Positions 53,630 to 62,567 of a stretch of 64,000 nt of DNA are shown piece after piece. The translations under genes were made by a program, and so were the position numbers. The DNA is taken from assembly GCA_016195915.1 (NCBI GenBank), contig JACPYS010000063.1, positions 74,388 to 138,387 of the forward strand, in the 5' to 3' direction. Within the stretch, counting starts at the first letter, position 1; every line of letters starts with the position of its first letter. The notes below the pieces were generated by a model that was not told the DNA's origin, did not search any database, and worked only from the letters and a program-made list of their open reading frames with translations. The DNA is from Betaproteobacteria bacterium (GTDB taxonomy: Bacteria; Pseudomonadota; Gammaproteobacteria; Burkholderiales; SG8-39).

Positions 53630-55894
53630 ATGAGACGACGCACGTTCCTGCTGGGCGCGCTCGGGGCGGGCGGCGCTCTGGTGGTCGGCTGGAGCGTGCT
53701 TCCGCCGCGCAGCCGCATGGGCTCGCGCGAGACTTTGGCGAACTTCGTTGCTGGTGACGGGGTTGCGCTGAACGGCTGGGTAAGTATTGCGAATGACGGT
53801 GGAGTGATCGTCGCGGTACCTCGCTCGGAAATGGGGCAGGGTGTCTACACCGCGTTGCCCATGCTGGTGGCGGAAGAAATGGATGTGCCGCTCGCGCAGG
53901 TGCGTGTTGCGCAGGCGCCGATCGATGCGATCTTCGGCAACGTGGCGATGCTGACGGCGAGCCTGCCGTTTCACCCGGACAACGCAGACGGCGTTGCAAG
54001 CCGCACCGCGCGGTGGTTCGTCGCCAAGCTCGCGCGCGAACTCGGATTGCAGGTCACCGGCGGAAGTTCGAGCGTGCGCGACGCCTGGTTGCCGATGCGC
54101 GAGGCCGGCGCGGCCGCGCGGGCGATGCTGGTTGCGGCCGCAGCCCGTCAGTGGGGCGTAGCTGCTGGCGAGTGCAGGGTCGAAGCGGGCGTCGTCAGGC
54201 ATGACGGCGGCAAACAGGCGCGCTTCGGCGAACTGGTGCAGGCGCTCAGTGAAGTACCCGTCCCGTCTTCCGTGCGACTCAAGGACGCGAAGCAGTTCAA
54301 GCTCGTCGGCACGCCCGCCGCGCGGCTCGACACGCCGGGCAAGGTCGACGGCAGCGCGCGCTTTGGCACCGACATCCGCATTCCGGAGATGCTGTACGCG
54401 GTCGTGCGCATGTGTCCGGTACCGGGCGGCCAGATCGCGCGGATCGAGTCCGATGAGGCGATGAAGCAGCCGGGGGTCGTGAAAGTGGCGAGATTCGATG
54501 GCGCTGCTGGCTGCGCGCCCGGGATCGTCGTCGTCGCCAAGACCACCTGGCAGGCGAAGCTGGCGCTGGACAAGGTCCGCACGAGCTGGATCGACGGTGC
54601 GAATTCGGCACTCGATTCGCGCAAGGAACTCGAGCGCATGCGCCGCGCGCTAAAGGAGGAGAAGGGCTTTACGTTCCATGCGCGTGGTGACGCGTCGGCG
54701 GCGTTGAAGGTGGCGGCTACGGTGGTGGATGCGGAGTACAGCGCGCCCTGGCTTGCACATGCGACGCTGGAGCCGATGAACTGCACTGCGCAATTCACCG
54801 ACGACGGCAGGCTGAAAATCTGGGCACCGACCCAGGTGCCGAGCGTGCTGCGCCACGTCGCTGCGCGATACGCCGGCATCGACGCATCGCGCGTAGAACT
54901 CGAAGTGACGCTGCTCGGCGGGGGATTCGGGCGGCGCCTGGAGTCCGATTTCGTGATACCGGCGATCGCGGCGGCGCGGGAGGCGCGGCCGCGGCCGGTG
55001 AAGGTGCTGTGGTCGCGCGAGGAAGACATGACGCACGACTTCTACCGCCCGGCGGCGGTGGCGCGGCTCAAGGCGGGCCTGGACGCGGCGGGCAAGCCTC
55101 TGGCATGGGTCACGAAAAGCGTGAGCGACGCAATCACGCCGCAGTTCACCGCGCGCGCCTATCCCGCATTGGCGGTCGATACGCCCGACAAGACAACGGC
55201 GGAAGGTCTGTTCGACCAGAGCTACGAGTTTGCGCACCGCGATTGCGTGCACGTTACTCTGAAGACGCCCGTTCCCATCGGCTACTGGCGCAGCGTCGGA
55301 CATTCGCACAACGCCTTCTTCACCGAGAGCTTCATCGACGAGCTGGCGCATGCGGCGAAACGCGATCCGTTCGAATTCCGCCGCGATTTGCTTCAGTCGC
55401 ATCCGCGCTACCGTGCGGTGCTGGACCTTGCCGCGGAAAAGGCCGGTTGGACGGGGCCGCTTCCGGCGGGGTTCGCACGCGGCATCGCGCTGCACGAGTC
55501 TTTCGGCTCGATCGTCGCGCAGGTGGCGGAAGTGTCCCTGCGCGATGGCACGCCACAGGTGCACCGCGTCGTCTGCGCGATTGACTGCGGCATCGTCGTG
55601 AACCCGCGCATCGTGGCGCAGCAGGTGGCAGGGAGCGTGGTCTTCGGCCTCACTGCGGCGCTGCATGGCGAAATCACGTTCAAACAGGGGCGCGTCGAAC
55701 AACACAACTTTCCGGACTACGAGATGGTTCGAATGGCCGAATCGCCTCGCGTCGAAACCCACATCGTCGCGAGCACCGAACCACCCGGCGGCGTGGGCGA
55801 GCCGGCCACGCCGCCGCTCGCTCCCGCGGTCGGGAACGCGCTGTTCGCCCTGACCGGGAAACGTTTAAGATCGCTTCCGTTGCGTCTTGCGTAA
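53630..55894 (+). CDS. Orphan molybdopterin-binding subunit, aldehyde/isoquinoline oxidoreductase type
   Basis: 754-residue large subunit of the xanthine dehydrogenase family, with a Tat signal (MRRRTFLLGALGAGGALVVG). Features: MGQGVYTALPMLVAEEMDV, the molybdopterin loop LLGGGFGRRLESDF, GYWRSVGHSHNAFF, and the catalytic glutamate near 724 in GGVGEPATPP. In this class the partner [2Fe-2S] subunit (IorA-like) and often a cytochrome c are normally encoded nearby, but neither is in this window. It may work with a partner elsewhere. Substrates are N-heterocycles or aldehydes. The start follows a G-poor site; a Bug binding-protein gene follows. Confidence 0.87.
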   Translation: MRRRTFLLGALGAGGALVVGWSVLPPRSRMGSRETLANFVAGDGVALNGWVSIANDGGVIVAVPRSEMGQGVYTALPMLVAEEMDVPLAQVRVAQAPIDAIFGNVAMLTASLPFHPDNADGVASRTARWFVAKLARELGLQVTGGSSSVRDAWLPMREAGAAARAMLVAAAARQWGVAAGECRVEAGVVRHDGGKQARFGELVQALSEVPVPSSVRLKDAKQFKLVGTPAARLDTPGKVDGSARFGTDIRIPEMLYAVVRMCPVPGGQIARIESDEAMKQPGVVKVARFDGAAGCAPGIVVVAKTTWQAKLALDKVRTSWIDGANSALDSRKELERMRRALKEEKGFTFHARGDASAALKVAATVVDAEYSAPWLAHATLEPMNCTAQFTDDGRLKIWAPTQVPSVLRHVAARYAGIDASRVELEVTLLGGGFGRRLESDFVIPAIAAAREARPRPVKVLWSREEDMTHDFYRPAAVARLKAGLDAAGKPLAWVTKSVSDAITPQFTARAYPALAVDTPDKTTAEGLFDQSYEFAHRDCVHVTLKTPVPIGYWRSVGHSHNAFFTESFIDELAHAAKRDPFEFRRDLLQSHPRYRAVLDLAAEKAGWTGPLPAGFARGIALHESFGSIVAQVAEVSLRDGTPQVHRVVCAIDCGIVVNPRIVAQQVAGSVVFGLTAALHGEITFKQGRVEQHNFPDYEMVRMAESPRVETHIVASTEPPGGVGEPATPPLAPAVGNALFALTGKRLRSLPLRLA

Positions 55895-55912
55895 GCACAA
55901 TCAGGGGGAAGC

Positions 55913-56878
55913 ATGAAAACGATCCATTGGCTCGCCGCATTGGCGCTCGCAATTTCCGCTTCGGCAGTTGCGCAGACCTACCCGAACAAGCCGGTCAAGG
56001 TGATCGTACCCTGGCCGCCCGGGCCGGCGACCGACGTCTCGGCGCGCATCGTCGCACAGAAACTGCAGGAGGCACTGGGCCAGAGCTTCGTGGTCGAGAA
56101 CAAGCCCGGTGCCGGCGGCGCAATCGGTTCGGAGATGGTCGCGCGGTCCGCGCCGGACGGATACACCCTGCTCGCCGCCTCGAGCGGCCCGATCTCCATC
56201 ATGCCGAACCTGCAGAAGACGCCGTACGATTCTCTGAAGGATTTCGCGCCGGTCAGCCTGATCGCGGCCGCGCCCTTCGCGCTGGTGACGCACCCGTCGT
56301 TCCCGGCGTCCAACGCGAAGGAGTTCGTCGCGCTGGTGAGGGCGAATCCGGACAAGTACACCTTCTCCTCCTCGGGGACGGGCGCGACCGCGCACCTGTT
56401 CTCCGAGCTGTTCAATTCGATGGCCCAGCTCAAGGCGCGGCACGTGCCCTACAAGGGCAGCGCGCCGGCGATCACCGACCTCATCGGCGGCCAGATCGAT
56501 TACACCATCGAGACAGTCGCGGCGCTGGTGAGCCACGTGAAATCCGGGCGTCTCAAGGTCTACGGCGTGACCACCGCGCGGCGCAGCGGCTCGATGCCGG
56601 ATGTGCCGCCGCTCGCAGAAGCGGCCGGCATTCCCGGGTATGACGCTGCCGCGTGGATCGGCTATGTCGCGCCGGCTGGCACGCCGCGCGAGGTCGTCTC
56701 CCGCCTGTCCGCCGAGGTCCAGAAGGCGATGCAGTCTGCCGATCTGCGCGAGCGCTACATGGCGCTCGGCATGGATCCCGCCGCGAACACTCCGGAGGAA
56801 ATGGCCGCGTTGATGCGCCGCGAGCAGGAGCGCTACGGCTCCATCATTCGCAACGCGAACATCAAGATCGAGCAGTAG
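55913..56878 (+). CDS. Bug/TctC-family periplasmic substrate-binding protein
   Basis: 321-residue receptor with a Sec signal ending in SAVAQ. It shows the family core TYPNKPVKVIVPWPPGPATD, the loop NKPGAGGAIGSEMVARSAPD and YDSLKDFAPVSLIA. A CAGGGGGAAG ribosome site precedes the ATG. It lies 18 bases after the molybdopterin subunit gene and may be in the same transcript. Such proteins often lack a linked transporter in this group, as here. The ligand is unknown. Confidence 0.93.
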   Translation: MKTIHWLAALALAISASAVAQTYPNKPVKVIVPWPPGPATDVSARIVAQKLQEALGQSFVVENKPGAGGAIGSEMVARSAPDGYTLLAASSGPISIMPNLQKTPYDSLKDFAPVSLIAAAPFALVTHPSFPASNAKEFVALVRANPDKYTFSSSGTGATAHLFSELFNSMAQLKARHVPYKGSAPAITDLIGGQIDYTIETVAALVSHVKSGRLKVYGVTTARRSGSMPDVPPLAEAAGIPGYDAAAWIGYVAPAGTPREVVSRLSAEVQKAMQSADLRERYMALGMDPAANTPEEMAALMRREQERYGSIIRNANIKIEQ

Positions 56879-56891
56879 CCGGCAGACGCGC

Positions 56892-57626
56892 TTAACGCCG
56901 CCACGGCGGCGCATAACCCTGCGAAACCTCGCCGACGCATGCGGGCGGGCAGGGATCCAGACCCACGATGCCGAGGGCAGGTTGGCCGTAGCCTTCGCGG
57001 GCCCGCCAGCCCGGGTATTTCAGGACTACATTGTTGACGAAACCGCCCGGGTCGAAGGTGACGGGCTTGTCCGGGTGCTTCGCGTTCCACTCCTCGGTGA
57101 GGCTGCGGCTCGTGCGGTACCAGGGCACGCGAAACACGATGTGCCTTACCGTTGCAGCGCGCCAGCCTGCGTCCCTGACTTCCGGCCACATCTCGTCGGC
57201 GTGTTTGACGTTGAATGCGGGATCCAGGCTCCACTTCGAGTGTCCGACGATATCGCCGAAGATCATCAGCCGCCCCTCGTAAATTTCGAATTCTGTCGGG
57301 TCCGAACCCATCTTGATGCCGAACGGCGCGCCGTTGGAGCAGAACCCGCCGTATTGGGGCTCGTACCTGGCCGGGTCGGCAAGAAACATCTGGCGGTGCT
57401 GTTCGTTGGCGAAGTAGTAGCTGCGCTCGGGCAGTACGGCCTTGATCTTCGGGTTGCCGCGCACCGGCTTGCCGATCGTAAAGTAGGCGACGGGGTCATG
57501 GCCGAGGAGCATCAGCTCATCGCCGTCGGGCGTGCGGACGGTGGCGTACGGGGCGCCGCAGCCAGCGAGCAGGGCAGTCGCGGCGAGTAGGGCGGTCCGC
57601 TGCAGGTATCTCAGTGCGTTGACCAT
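56892..57626 (-). CDS. YHS-domain lipoprotein
   Basis: 244-residue protein with a lipoprotein signal (LLAGC, Cys23). The YHS-like domain follows: LMLLGHDPVAYFTIGKPVRG and RSYYFANEQHRQMFLADPAR, as in YHS-domain proteins linked to metals. The C-terminal half is not recognised; it contains ITFDPGG-like and RVPWYRTSRSL segments. It converges with the Bug gene (stops 14 bases apart). It is probably anchored in the envelope. Its function is unknown. Confidence 0.85.
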   Translation of the reverse strand: MVNALRYLQRTALLAATALLAGCGAPYATVRTPDGDELMLLGHDPVAYFTIGKPVRGNPKIKAVLPERSYYFANEQHRQMFLADPARYEPQYGGFCSNGAPFGIKMGSDPTEFEIYEGRLMIFGDIVGHSKWSLDPAFNVKHADEMWPEVRDAGWRAATVRHIVFRVPWYRTSRSLTEEWNAKHPDKPVTFDPGGFVNNVVLKYPGWRAREGYGQPALGIVGLDPCPPACVGEVSQGYAPPWRR

Positions 57627-57690
57627 CGCGCAAAGTATACGGTCAACCTTTTCGAAAGTGCGTCGTTAACAAAAAGGGAGGATCGGAATT

Positions 57691-57927
57691 GTGACGGCGG
57701 CTGTCTTCCGGCTGTTTGGCCATTGGGAATTCGGCAAGGGCGTTGAGACCTTGCCCGATCGCGCTCGCCCCGCGTCGCGCGGCGAATATGCCGACGCACT
57801 GTCCGCGGGCTGGGTTCCTCCCGTGCCCGCCCCGCCCGCCGAGGTGCGCGCTCCGCTGCAGACAAGCGGTCAAGAGCTCGACGCAGACGAATTTCTGGCC
57901 CGGGTGTACCTCTACCAAGAGTGCTGA
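57691..57927 (+). CDS. Small ORF of unknown function (GTG start)
   Basis: 78-residue frame that starts with GTG after a GGGAGGA ribosome site. It contains AAVFRLFGHWEFGKGVETLP, then a proline-rich middle (WVPPVPAPPAEV) and an acidic end (ELDADEFLARVYLYQEC). No known family. Nothing close follows on the same strand. The good ribosome site favours a real gene. Confidence 0.5.
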   Translation: MTAAVFRLFGHWEFGKGVETLPDRARPASRGEYADALSAGWVPPVPAPPAEVRAPLQTSGQELDADEFLARVYLYQEC

Positions 57928-58216
57928 GATTAGTTAACTAATACAGCTAGTTGCGCGTTAGTGGTCGATGGCCTTGCTGTCCTGGAGTCCAGAAGCGGCC
58001 GATTCCGAGAATGTAGCCTGAATTAGATCCAGATCAAGGCTCGGCGAAAGCGCCGGAATTAGAGTTTACCAAGCTGGCAGGTTCCAATCCCCTAGGACTG
58101 TCGCCAGCGTGCCTCAGTTTCTCCCTGCGACCCGACGAGGCCGGACAGATTGTCTGCAGGGAGAATTCCCCGTGAGCCTCTGGCGTTGCCCCGCCGACCG
58201 CGCGTGTTTCGCGCAA
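57928..58216. other. 289-bp gap with a palindrome and an FNR-like box, no gene seen
   Basis: It lies after the small ORF and before the 3' end of hipA. TTAGTTAACTAA (57930-57941) is a perfect 12-base palindrome. TAGAT-CCAG-ATCAA (58024-58037) matches the FNR consensus at nine of ten positions. No coding gene starts downstream on the plus strand, so these may be remnants of an older control region. Confidence 0.5.
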
Positions 58217-59557
58217 TTACGTGGCAGGCATCACCTCGAGGCGCTTCGCGGATTTCGTTAGTCCGTTCAAGATCGCATCGAGCACGCGCTGTGGAAATCC
58301 TTCCGGCAGGTTCTCCTGGACCGACGCGATGACAGCCGGCGTCGCAGCGAGGATATCCCTGATCAGCGGTTCTGCCGTTTCTCCCAGTCCGCACCGGGCG
58401 GCCATTTCATTGAAGTGCCTGCGCTGGATGTCCTTCACCAGGTAGTGCTTGTTTTTGCCGCGCACCGACATCGCGAGCCTGGCGTTGTGCCAGGAGATCT
58501 TGTTGGCAGCGTTGCCGATGATCGGCCATATCGACAGCACATCGTACAGCGGCGTCAACTGGAAGCGCCCCTGGCTGAGGATGCGAATGCTGAAATTCTT
58601 TGCGTGACCATCGGTCGCAGCGAGCATCCAGAAAAGCAGCTGAGCCTTGAGCAGGCACGCCAGATCGTGGTCGCGGTTGACCGAAGCTCCAAGTATTCGC
58701 GCGATCTCGAGCATCCCCGGTCCGCCATCGCGCTCATACTTCATCGAAGAACGCGTGGTTGTGGCCTGACAGAAATCTTCTTGCACGAGGCGCAGCCAAT
58801 ATTTCCCGCTCGAATGGAGCTGCCGGTCGAATCGTTCCACCACGAGAACCTTCTGCGAACCGAATCGGCCGATCTCGCAAACTGGGACCGGCAGACCGTA
58901 GGCGCGCAGAATCCTCGCGCACAGCCATTCGTTCTCCACGGACGTTGTCATGTCGGCCTGCATGCCACCTACGAGTCCGAGCGGCAGCTTGAAAATATGG
59001 GTCGTGGGGGTGGCGCCCAGCGGCCGGCACCATTGGCCGTCGTGGTGCAGGAAGGCGGTCTTTTCCTGGGCCCCCGCAATCGAAATGCGAAACTCATCGT
59101 CCGCGGGATTTTCTGCGAAGGAGGGGGACGATACGGTGTGGATCAAGGCCCTCTCGATTTCGGCTTCAGTCAGCGGTGTTGCATCGATCATCTGTACGTC
59201 GTTCGGTGGTTCGTCCGGGGCGAGCAACTGAACCGCGCCGACGCAATCGCGCCCGATCGCGGCAAGGAGTTCGAATGCGTTCCCCGAAGCGGTGTGAAAC
59301 CGTTCCTGGAGCCGCTTTCGAATCGGATCGCTGTCGGGGAGCAGGTTGTCGAAGTAACACTCGACGGCTTTGCCTTTGATCGAGCCCGCGTCGAGGCTGA
59401 GCGGCAGGGATAGTGACAACGGGCGCCCTTCCTCCGACGCGGTCCAGGCCGAGTCATATCGGAATTCCGTCTCGCCCCGGGGCGGAATGCGCCACTCGCC
59501 GGCCAGCTTGCCGTTCACCCATACCGACAGCGCGCGCGCGCGGGATTTTCGGCCCAT
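58217..59557 (-). CDS. hipA: HipA-type serine/threonine kinase toxin
   Basis: 446-residue HipA-like kinase. Family parts: the N-terminal subdomain 1 with LSLSLPL, the P-loop-like SIAGAQEKTAF (Ser159 possible auto-phosphorylation site), the catalytic Asp316 in ATDGHAKNFSI and the metal Asp339 in PLYDVLS. These are the residues known to be needed for HipA activity, so the toxin appears intact. HipA kinases phosphorylate an aminoacyl-tRNA synthetase and slow translation. The antitoxin gene is 3 bases upstream, so the two are co-transcribed. The start ATG at 59557 is clear. Confidence 0.9.
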   Translation of the reverse strand: MGRKSRARALSVWVNGKLAGEWRIPPRGETEFRYDSAWTASEEGRPLSLSLPLSLDAGSIKGKAVECYFDNLLPDSDPIRKRLQERFHTASGNAFELLAAIGRDCVGAVQLLAPDEPPNDVQMIDATPLTEAEIERALIHTVSSPSFAENPADDEFRISIAGAQEKTAFLHHDGQWCRPLGATPTTHIFKLPLGLVGGMQADMTTSVENEWLCARILRAYGLPVPVCEIGRFGSQKVLVVERFDRQLHSSGKYWLRLVQEDFCQATTTRSSMKYERDGGPGMLEIARILGASVNRDHDLACLLKAQLLFWMLAATDGHAKNFSIRILSQGRFQLTPLYDVLSIWPIIGNAANKISWHNARLAMSVRGKNKHYLVKDIQRRHFNEMAARCGLGETAEPLIRDILAATPAVIASVQENLPEGFPQRVLDAILNGLTKSAKRLEVMPAT

Positions 59558-59560
59558 CGC

Positions 59561-59809
59561 CTACCACTCCGTTTTGGATGGACGTCGGGTGGAAGGCCTG
59601 TCCTGGATAATCAACTCCAGGCCGAGCAGATTGGCGAGTCCCAGGAGACGGTCGACGGTGAGCGTGCCAGGGTTCGCTTCGATCTCGGACAGGCGGTTCT
59701 GGCTGATCGCCAGCTTGGCGGCCAGCGCACGTTGCGAGAGTTTGGCAGCGCGCCTGCGCGTCGCGAGGATTTGTCCAAGCTGGGCGCTGTGGGTCAGGAC
59801 TTGTTCCAT
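59561..59809 (-). CDS. hipB: HipB-type antitoxin, helix-turn-helix
   Basis: 82-residue XRE-type DNA-binding protein. The helix-turn-helix lies in LSQRALAAKLAISQNRLSEI, preceded by RRRAAK. It would bind the operators listed upstream and neutralise HipA. It is the first gene of the pair. The start ATG at 59809 sits about 27 bases after the predicted transcription start. Confidence 0.88.
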   Translation of the reverse strand: MEQVLTHSAQLGQILATRRRAAKLSQRALAAKLAISQNRLSEIEANPGTLTVDRLLGLANLLGLELIIQDRPSTRRPSKTEW

Positions 59810-59828
59810 GTCTGCACGCTTAACGGTA

Positions 59829-59889
59829 TTATCGATAAACGTAATATATCGACTAACGCGATAAAAGTAAAATATCGATTTTACCGATG
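59829..59889. promoter_or_regulatory. Three operator-like palindromes of hipBA
   Basis: TTATCGATAA (59829-59838), TATCG-N7-CGATA (59847-59863) and TATCG-N7-CGATG (59873-59889) are inverted repeats upstream of hipB, with centres about 21 and 26 bases apart. The second covers the -35/-10 spacer. The shared TATCG/CGATA halves fit an autoregulating antitoxin. Confidence 0.6.
59843..59871 (-). promoter_or_regulatory. hipBA promoter
   Basis: On the minus strand: -35 TTTACT at 59866-59871, a 17-base spacer, and -10 TATATT at 59843-59848, which matches TATAAT at five of six. The spacer holds the operator at 59847-59863, so bound antitoxin would block polymerase. Confidence 0.6.
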
Positions 59890-59975
59890 CTCCTTCGATC
59901 GATCGTCAAATGCTGTCTTCGCCGAGCGCCCGAAGTCCGCAAGAGCCCGCAGTGACCACGCAGATACCAAGGGTT

Positions 59976-60011
59976 AAAAAAAACACCAACCGCAGATATG
60001 ATTGGTGTTTT
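59976..60011 (-). terminator. Intrinsic terminator of ssrA
   Basis: On the minus strand AAAACACCAA pairs with TTGGTGTTTT around a 12-base loop and is followed by a run of Ts (eight As at 59976-59983 on the plus strand). It lies directly after the tmRNA 3' end. Confidence 0.85.
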
Positions 60012-60015
60012 CAAT

Positions 60016-60386
60016 TGGTGGAGGCGGCGGGAATCGAACCCGCGTCCGCAAGCCCTAGACAGTCAGGACTACATGCTTAGCCTGGCCATTTGGGTCTCGC
60101 CTCGCAACCGCCGGCCGGCGGGCTGTCGCTTGGCCAGCCGCTTCGACGGATCCACACAGCCAAGCGGCCAGGCCATGCAGAGAGGCTGATGAAAATGGCG
60201 CTGCACCCCCGCTTTCGCGGGGGCCTGACCCATCAGCAGGTCAGTGCAGCGTCTCGCCGGTATTAGGCGGCGAGAGCGAAACGCTCGTCGTTGGCGTCTA
60301 GTTGCTTCCAGCTGGATTTACGAGGGAACTGGTCCTCGGCATGCCCTGCGCTGCTTCGCGACCCACGTCGAAACCAGGTCGCCCCC
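60016..60386 (-). ncRNA. ssrA: tmRNA (transfer-messenger RNA)
   Basis: About 371 nt. The 3' end is GGTTCGATTCCCGCCGCC followed by TCCACCA, the T-arm and acceptor with encoded CCA; the 5' end GGGGGCGACC pairs with it. The tag frame at 60263-60295 reads ANDERFALAA then stop TAA, a tag seen in Bordetella-type betaproteobacteria. It rescues stalled ribosomes and marks proteins for degradation. An intrinsic terminator follows. Confidence 0.97.
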
Positions 60387-60393
60387 GTTACTG

Positions 60394-61086
60394 TTACGTC
60401 TTCAACATTATCGCATATGGGGTCTGGAGGCGGCCGATCAAGTCCATCGGCTGCGCGATCACGGCGTCGGCGTTCCATTGGCGCGGACCGGGGTCCCGCG
60501 AACCGTAACCGTATTCCACCGCGATCGACACCATTCCGGCGGCCTGCGCGGCCTGCATGTCGCGCAGATCGTCGCCCACATAGCCGCATTGCGCCGGCGC
60601 AAGCGCGAGGCGTTCTGCGGCCACGAGCAATGGCGCCGGGTGCGGCTTCATGTGCGCTGTGGTGTCGCCGGAGACCACGCAGCTTGCGCGCTGTGCGAGC
60701 CCGAGCAGGTCCACCAGCCGCTCGGTGAAACGGGTGGCCTTGTTGGTGACGATGCCCCACGCAATGTCCCGTCGTTCAAGGTGCGCAAGCAGTTCCGCGA
60801 TGCCGGGAAAAAGGCGCGTCTCGACGCAAATGGCCGCGGCGTAATGGGTGAGAAATGCCTGCCTCATCTGTTCATAGGTCGCGTCGCCGGGGCCGAGGTC
60901 GAAGCCCAGGCGCAGCAGTCCGCGCGCTCCGCTCGAGGCGTACGGGCGCACCGCTTCGATGGGCAAGGGCGCGAGCGCGTGCTGCTCGCGCAAACGGTTG
61001 AGCGCGCCGCCGAGATCGGGCGCGGTGTCGGCGAGTGTGCCGTCGAAATCGAACAGCACCGCGCGCAGCGCGCCCGCCGCGTTCAT
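60394..61086 (-). CDS. gph: Phosphoglycolate phosphatase-type HAD hydrolase
   Basis: 230-residue HAD-superfamily phosphatase. Motif I is [12 protein letters not shown], motif [12 protein letters not shown], motif III includes MKPHPAPL and motif IV is YVGDDLRDM. It dephosphorylates phosphoglycolate in the usual reading of this cluster. Its ATG overlaps the ubiG stop by four bases, so translation is coupled, and the pair ubiG-gph is conserved in betaproteobacteria. A broader sugar-phosphatase role is possible. Confidence 0.9.
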   Translation of the reverse strand: MNAAGALRAVLFDFDGTLADTAPDLGGALNRLREQHALAPLPIEAVRPYASSGARGLLRLGFDLGPGDATYEQMRQAFLTHYAAAICVETRLFPGIAELLAHLERRDIAWGIVTNKATRFTERLVDLLGLAQRASCVVSGDTTAHMKPHPAPLLVAAERLALAPAQCGYVGDDLRDMQAAQAAGMVSIAVEYGYGSRDPGPRQWNADAVIAQPMDLIGRLQTPYAIMLKT

Positions 61087-61781
61087 TCTTCCCGCGCGCA
61101 GCGCGCGAGGTAGTTCACGCCGCAGTCCGCGCCGAGGCGATACGTCTTGGTGAGCGGGTTGTATGTCATCCCGATCAATTCGTCCACGCGCAGGCCGCTT
61201 GCTCGGCACCACGCCGCGAGTTCGGACGGCTTGATGAAGCGCGCGTAATCGTGCGTGCCCCTGGGCAGGAGTTTCAGCACGTACTCGGCACCGACCACGG
61301 CGAACAGGTATGCCTTTGGATTTCGATTGATGGTCGAAAACAATACCTGCCCCCCGGGTTTTGCCAGCCGCGCGCAGGCCGCGACGGTGCTCGATGGGTC
61401 GGGTACGTGCTCGAGCAACTCCATGCACGTGACCAAGTCATAGCTCTGAGCGCGTTCCGCGGCATGCGACTCTGCCGAGCACAGCAGATATTCCACCGGC
61501 AGCCCGCTTTCCATCAAGTGCATCTGCGCCACTTTGAGCGGCTTCGCGGCCATGTCGAGACCCGTGACAATCGCGCCGCGCCTCGCCATCGCTTCGGCCA
61601 GGAGCCCCCCGCCGCAACCGACGTCGAGCACGCGTTTTCCCGCGAGCGACGCCTGCCGGTCGATCCACTCGAGGCGCAGCGGGTTGATCTCGTGCAGGGG
61701 ACGAAACTCGCTGTGCGGGTCCCACCAGCGATGGGCGAGTTCGCTGAACTTGGCAATCTCCGCGGGGTCGACGTTCACCAT
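61083..61781 (-). CDS. ubiG: Ubiquinone biosynthesis O-methyltransferase
   Basis: 232-residue SAM-dependent enzyme for both O-methylation steps of ubiquinone. SAM motif I is [16 protein letters not shown], with the following [25 protein letters not shown] is characteristic of UbiG. Substrate-side phrase [18 protein letters not shown] near the start. The start ATG at 61781 is supported by homology. It overlaps gph at the stop. Confidence 0.96.
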   Translation of the reverse strand: MVNVDPAEIAKFSELAHRWWDPHSEFRPLHEINPLRLEWIDRQASLAGKRVLDVGCGGGLLAEAMARRGAIVTGLDMAAKPLKVAQMHLMESGLPVEYLLCSAESHAAERAQSYDLVTCMELLEHVPDPSSTVAACARLAKPGGQVLFSTINRNPKAYLFAVVGAEYVLKLLPRGTHDYARFIKPSELAAWCRASGLRVDELIGMTYNPLTKTYRLGADCGVNYLARCAREE

Positions 61782-61808
61782 GGGCGAATACTATTCCTTG
61801 TCGGCAGC

Positions 61809-61839
61809 AAAAAAAAAAGCCCTGCCGGAGCAGGGCTTT
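61809..61839 (-). terminator. Intrinsic terminator of the OmpA-family gene
   Basis: On the minus strand a perfect 10-bp stem, AAAGCCCTGC with GCAGGGCTTT around a four-base loop, followed by ten Ts (plus-strand A-run 61809-61818). It lies 17 bases after the OmpA-family stop and before ubiG. Confidence 0.9.
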
Positions 61840-61856
61840 CGATGAAAAACGCCCGC

Positions 61857-62525
61857 TCAGTTCTTGCGCGTGCCGATGACTTCGATTTCGACGCGGCGGT
61901 TCTTGGAGCGGCCGTCCTTCGACTTGTTGCTCGCCACAGGCTGTTTCTTGCCCTTGCCTTCGGTGTAAATGCGATTCGGCTCGATGCCCTTGCTCACCAG
62001 GTAGGCCTTGACCGATTCGGCGCGTCGCACCGACAGTTTCTGGTTGTAGCCGTCGCTGCCGATCGAGTCGGTGTGGCCGATCGCGATCACCACCTCAAGG
62101 TTCACGCCCTTGATCTTGCCGGCGAGATCATCGAGTTTGTCCTTGCCTTCCTTCTTCAGCGCGGACTTGTCGAAATCGAACAGCACGTCGGCGGCCATCG
62201 TCACCTTTTGCGCGGCAGGTGCGGGGGGAGCCGGTTTGGGCTTGGCGGCTGGAGCGGGCGCCGGTCTCGGTGCAGGTGCAGGCGCGGCCGCAGGCGCCGG
62301 AGCGGGCTTCTTGGGAACGAGATCCGGATCGCACTCGGCAATCGCCATCGCGGGCGACCAGTAGCCGGCGCGCCAGCATAGGCCGGTGGAGTTCTTCCAC
62401 ACCATGTTGCCCGACGCCGGGTTGGTCCAATAGGCGGACTTGCTATCCTGCGCGGCTGCGCCCAGCGATACGGCCGAAAGAACCACGCCAACGGCCATGC
62501 CGAGCGGTATCCATATTCTTTTCAT
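61857..62525 (-). CDS. OmpA-family outer-membrane/peptidoglycan-binding protein
   Basis: 222-residue protein with a Sec signal ending in GAAAQ. Residues about 75-110 are a Pro/Ala-rich linker of PAPAP repeats. The C-terminal OmpA domain (about 115-220) has VLFDFDKSALKKEGKDKLDD, the peptidoglycan-binding GHTDSIGSDGYNQKLSVRRA and ends in NRRVEIEVIGTRK. There is no beta-barrel, so it is a periplasmic-anchor type protein. The N-terminal CWRAGYW region is short. A AGGGGATA ribosome site precedes the ATG. Confidence 0.92.
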   Translation of the reverse strand: MKRIWIPLGMAVGVVLSAVSLGAAAQDSKSAYWTNPASGNMVWKNSTGLCWRAGYWSPAMAIAECDPDLVPKKPAPAPAAAPAPAPRPAPAPAAKPKPAPPAPAAQKVTMAADVLFDFDKSALKKEGKDKLDDLAGKIKGVNLEVVIAIGHTDSIGSDGYNQKLSVRRAESVKAYLVSKGIEPNRIYTEGKGKKQPVASNKSKDGRSKNRRVEIEVIGTRKN

Positions 62526-62567
62526 GATCCTATCCCCTCTTTGAGCGATCCGAAAACATTAGTCCAT

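Noticed and set aside
60387-60420. Promoter of ssrA
   Set aside because: No -35/-10 pair of good match at suitable spacing upstream of the 5' end could be read with confidence.
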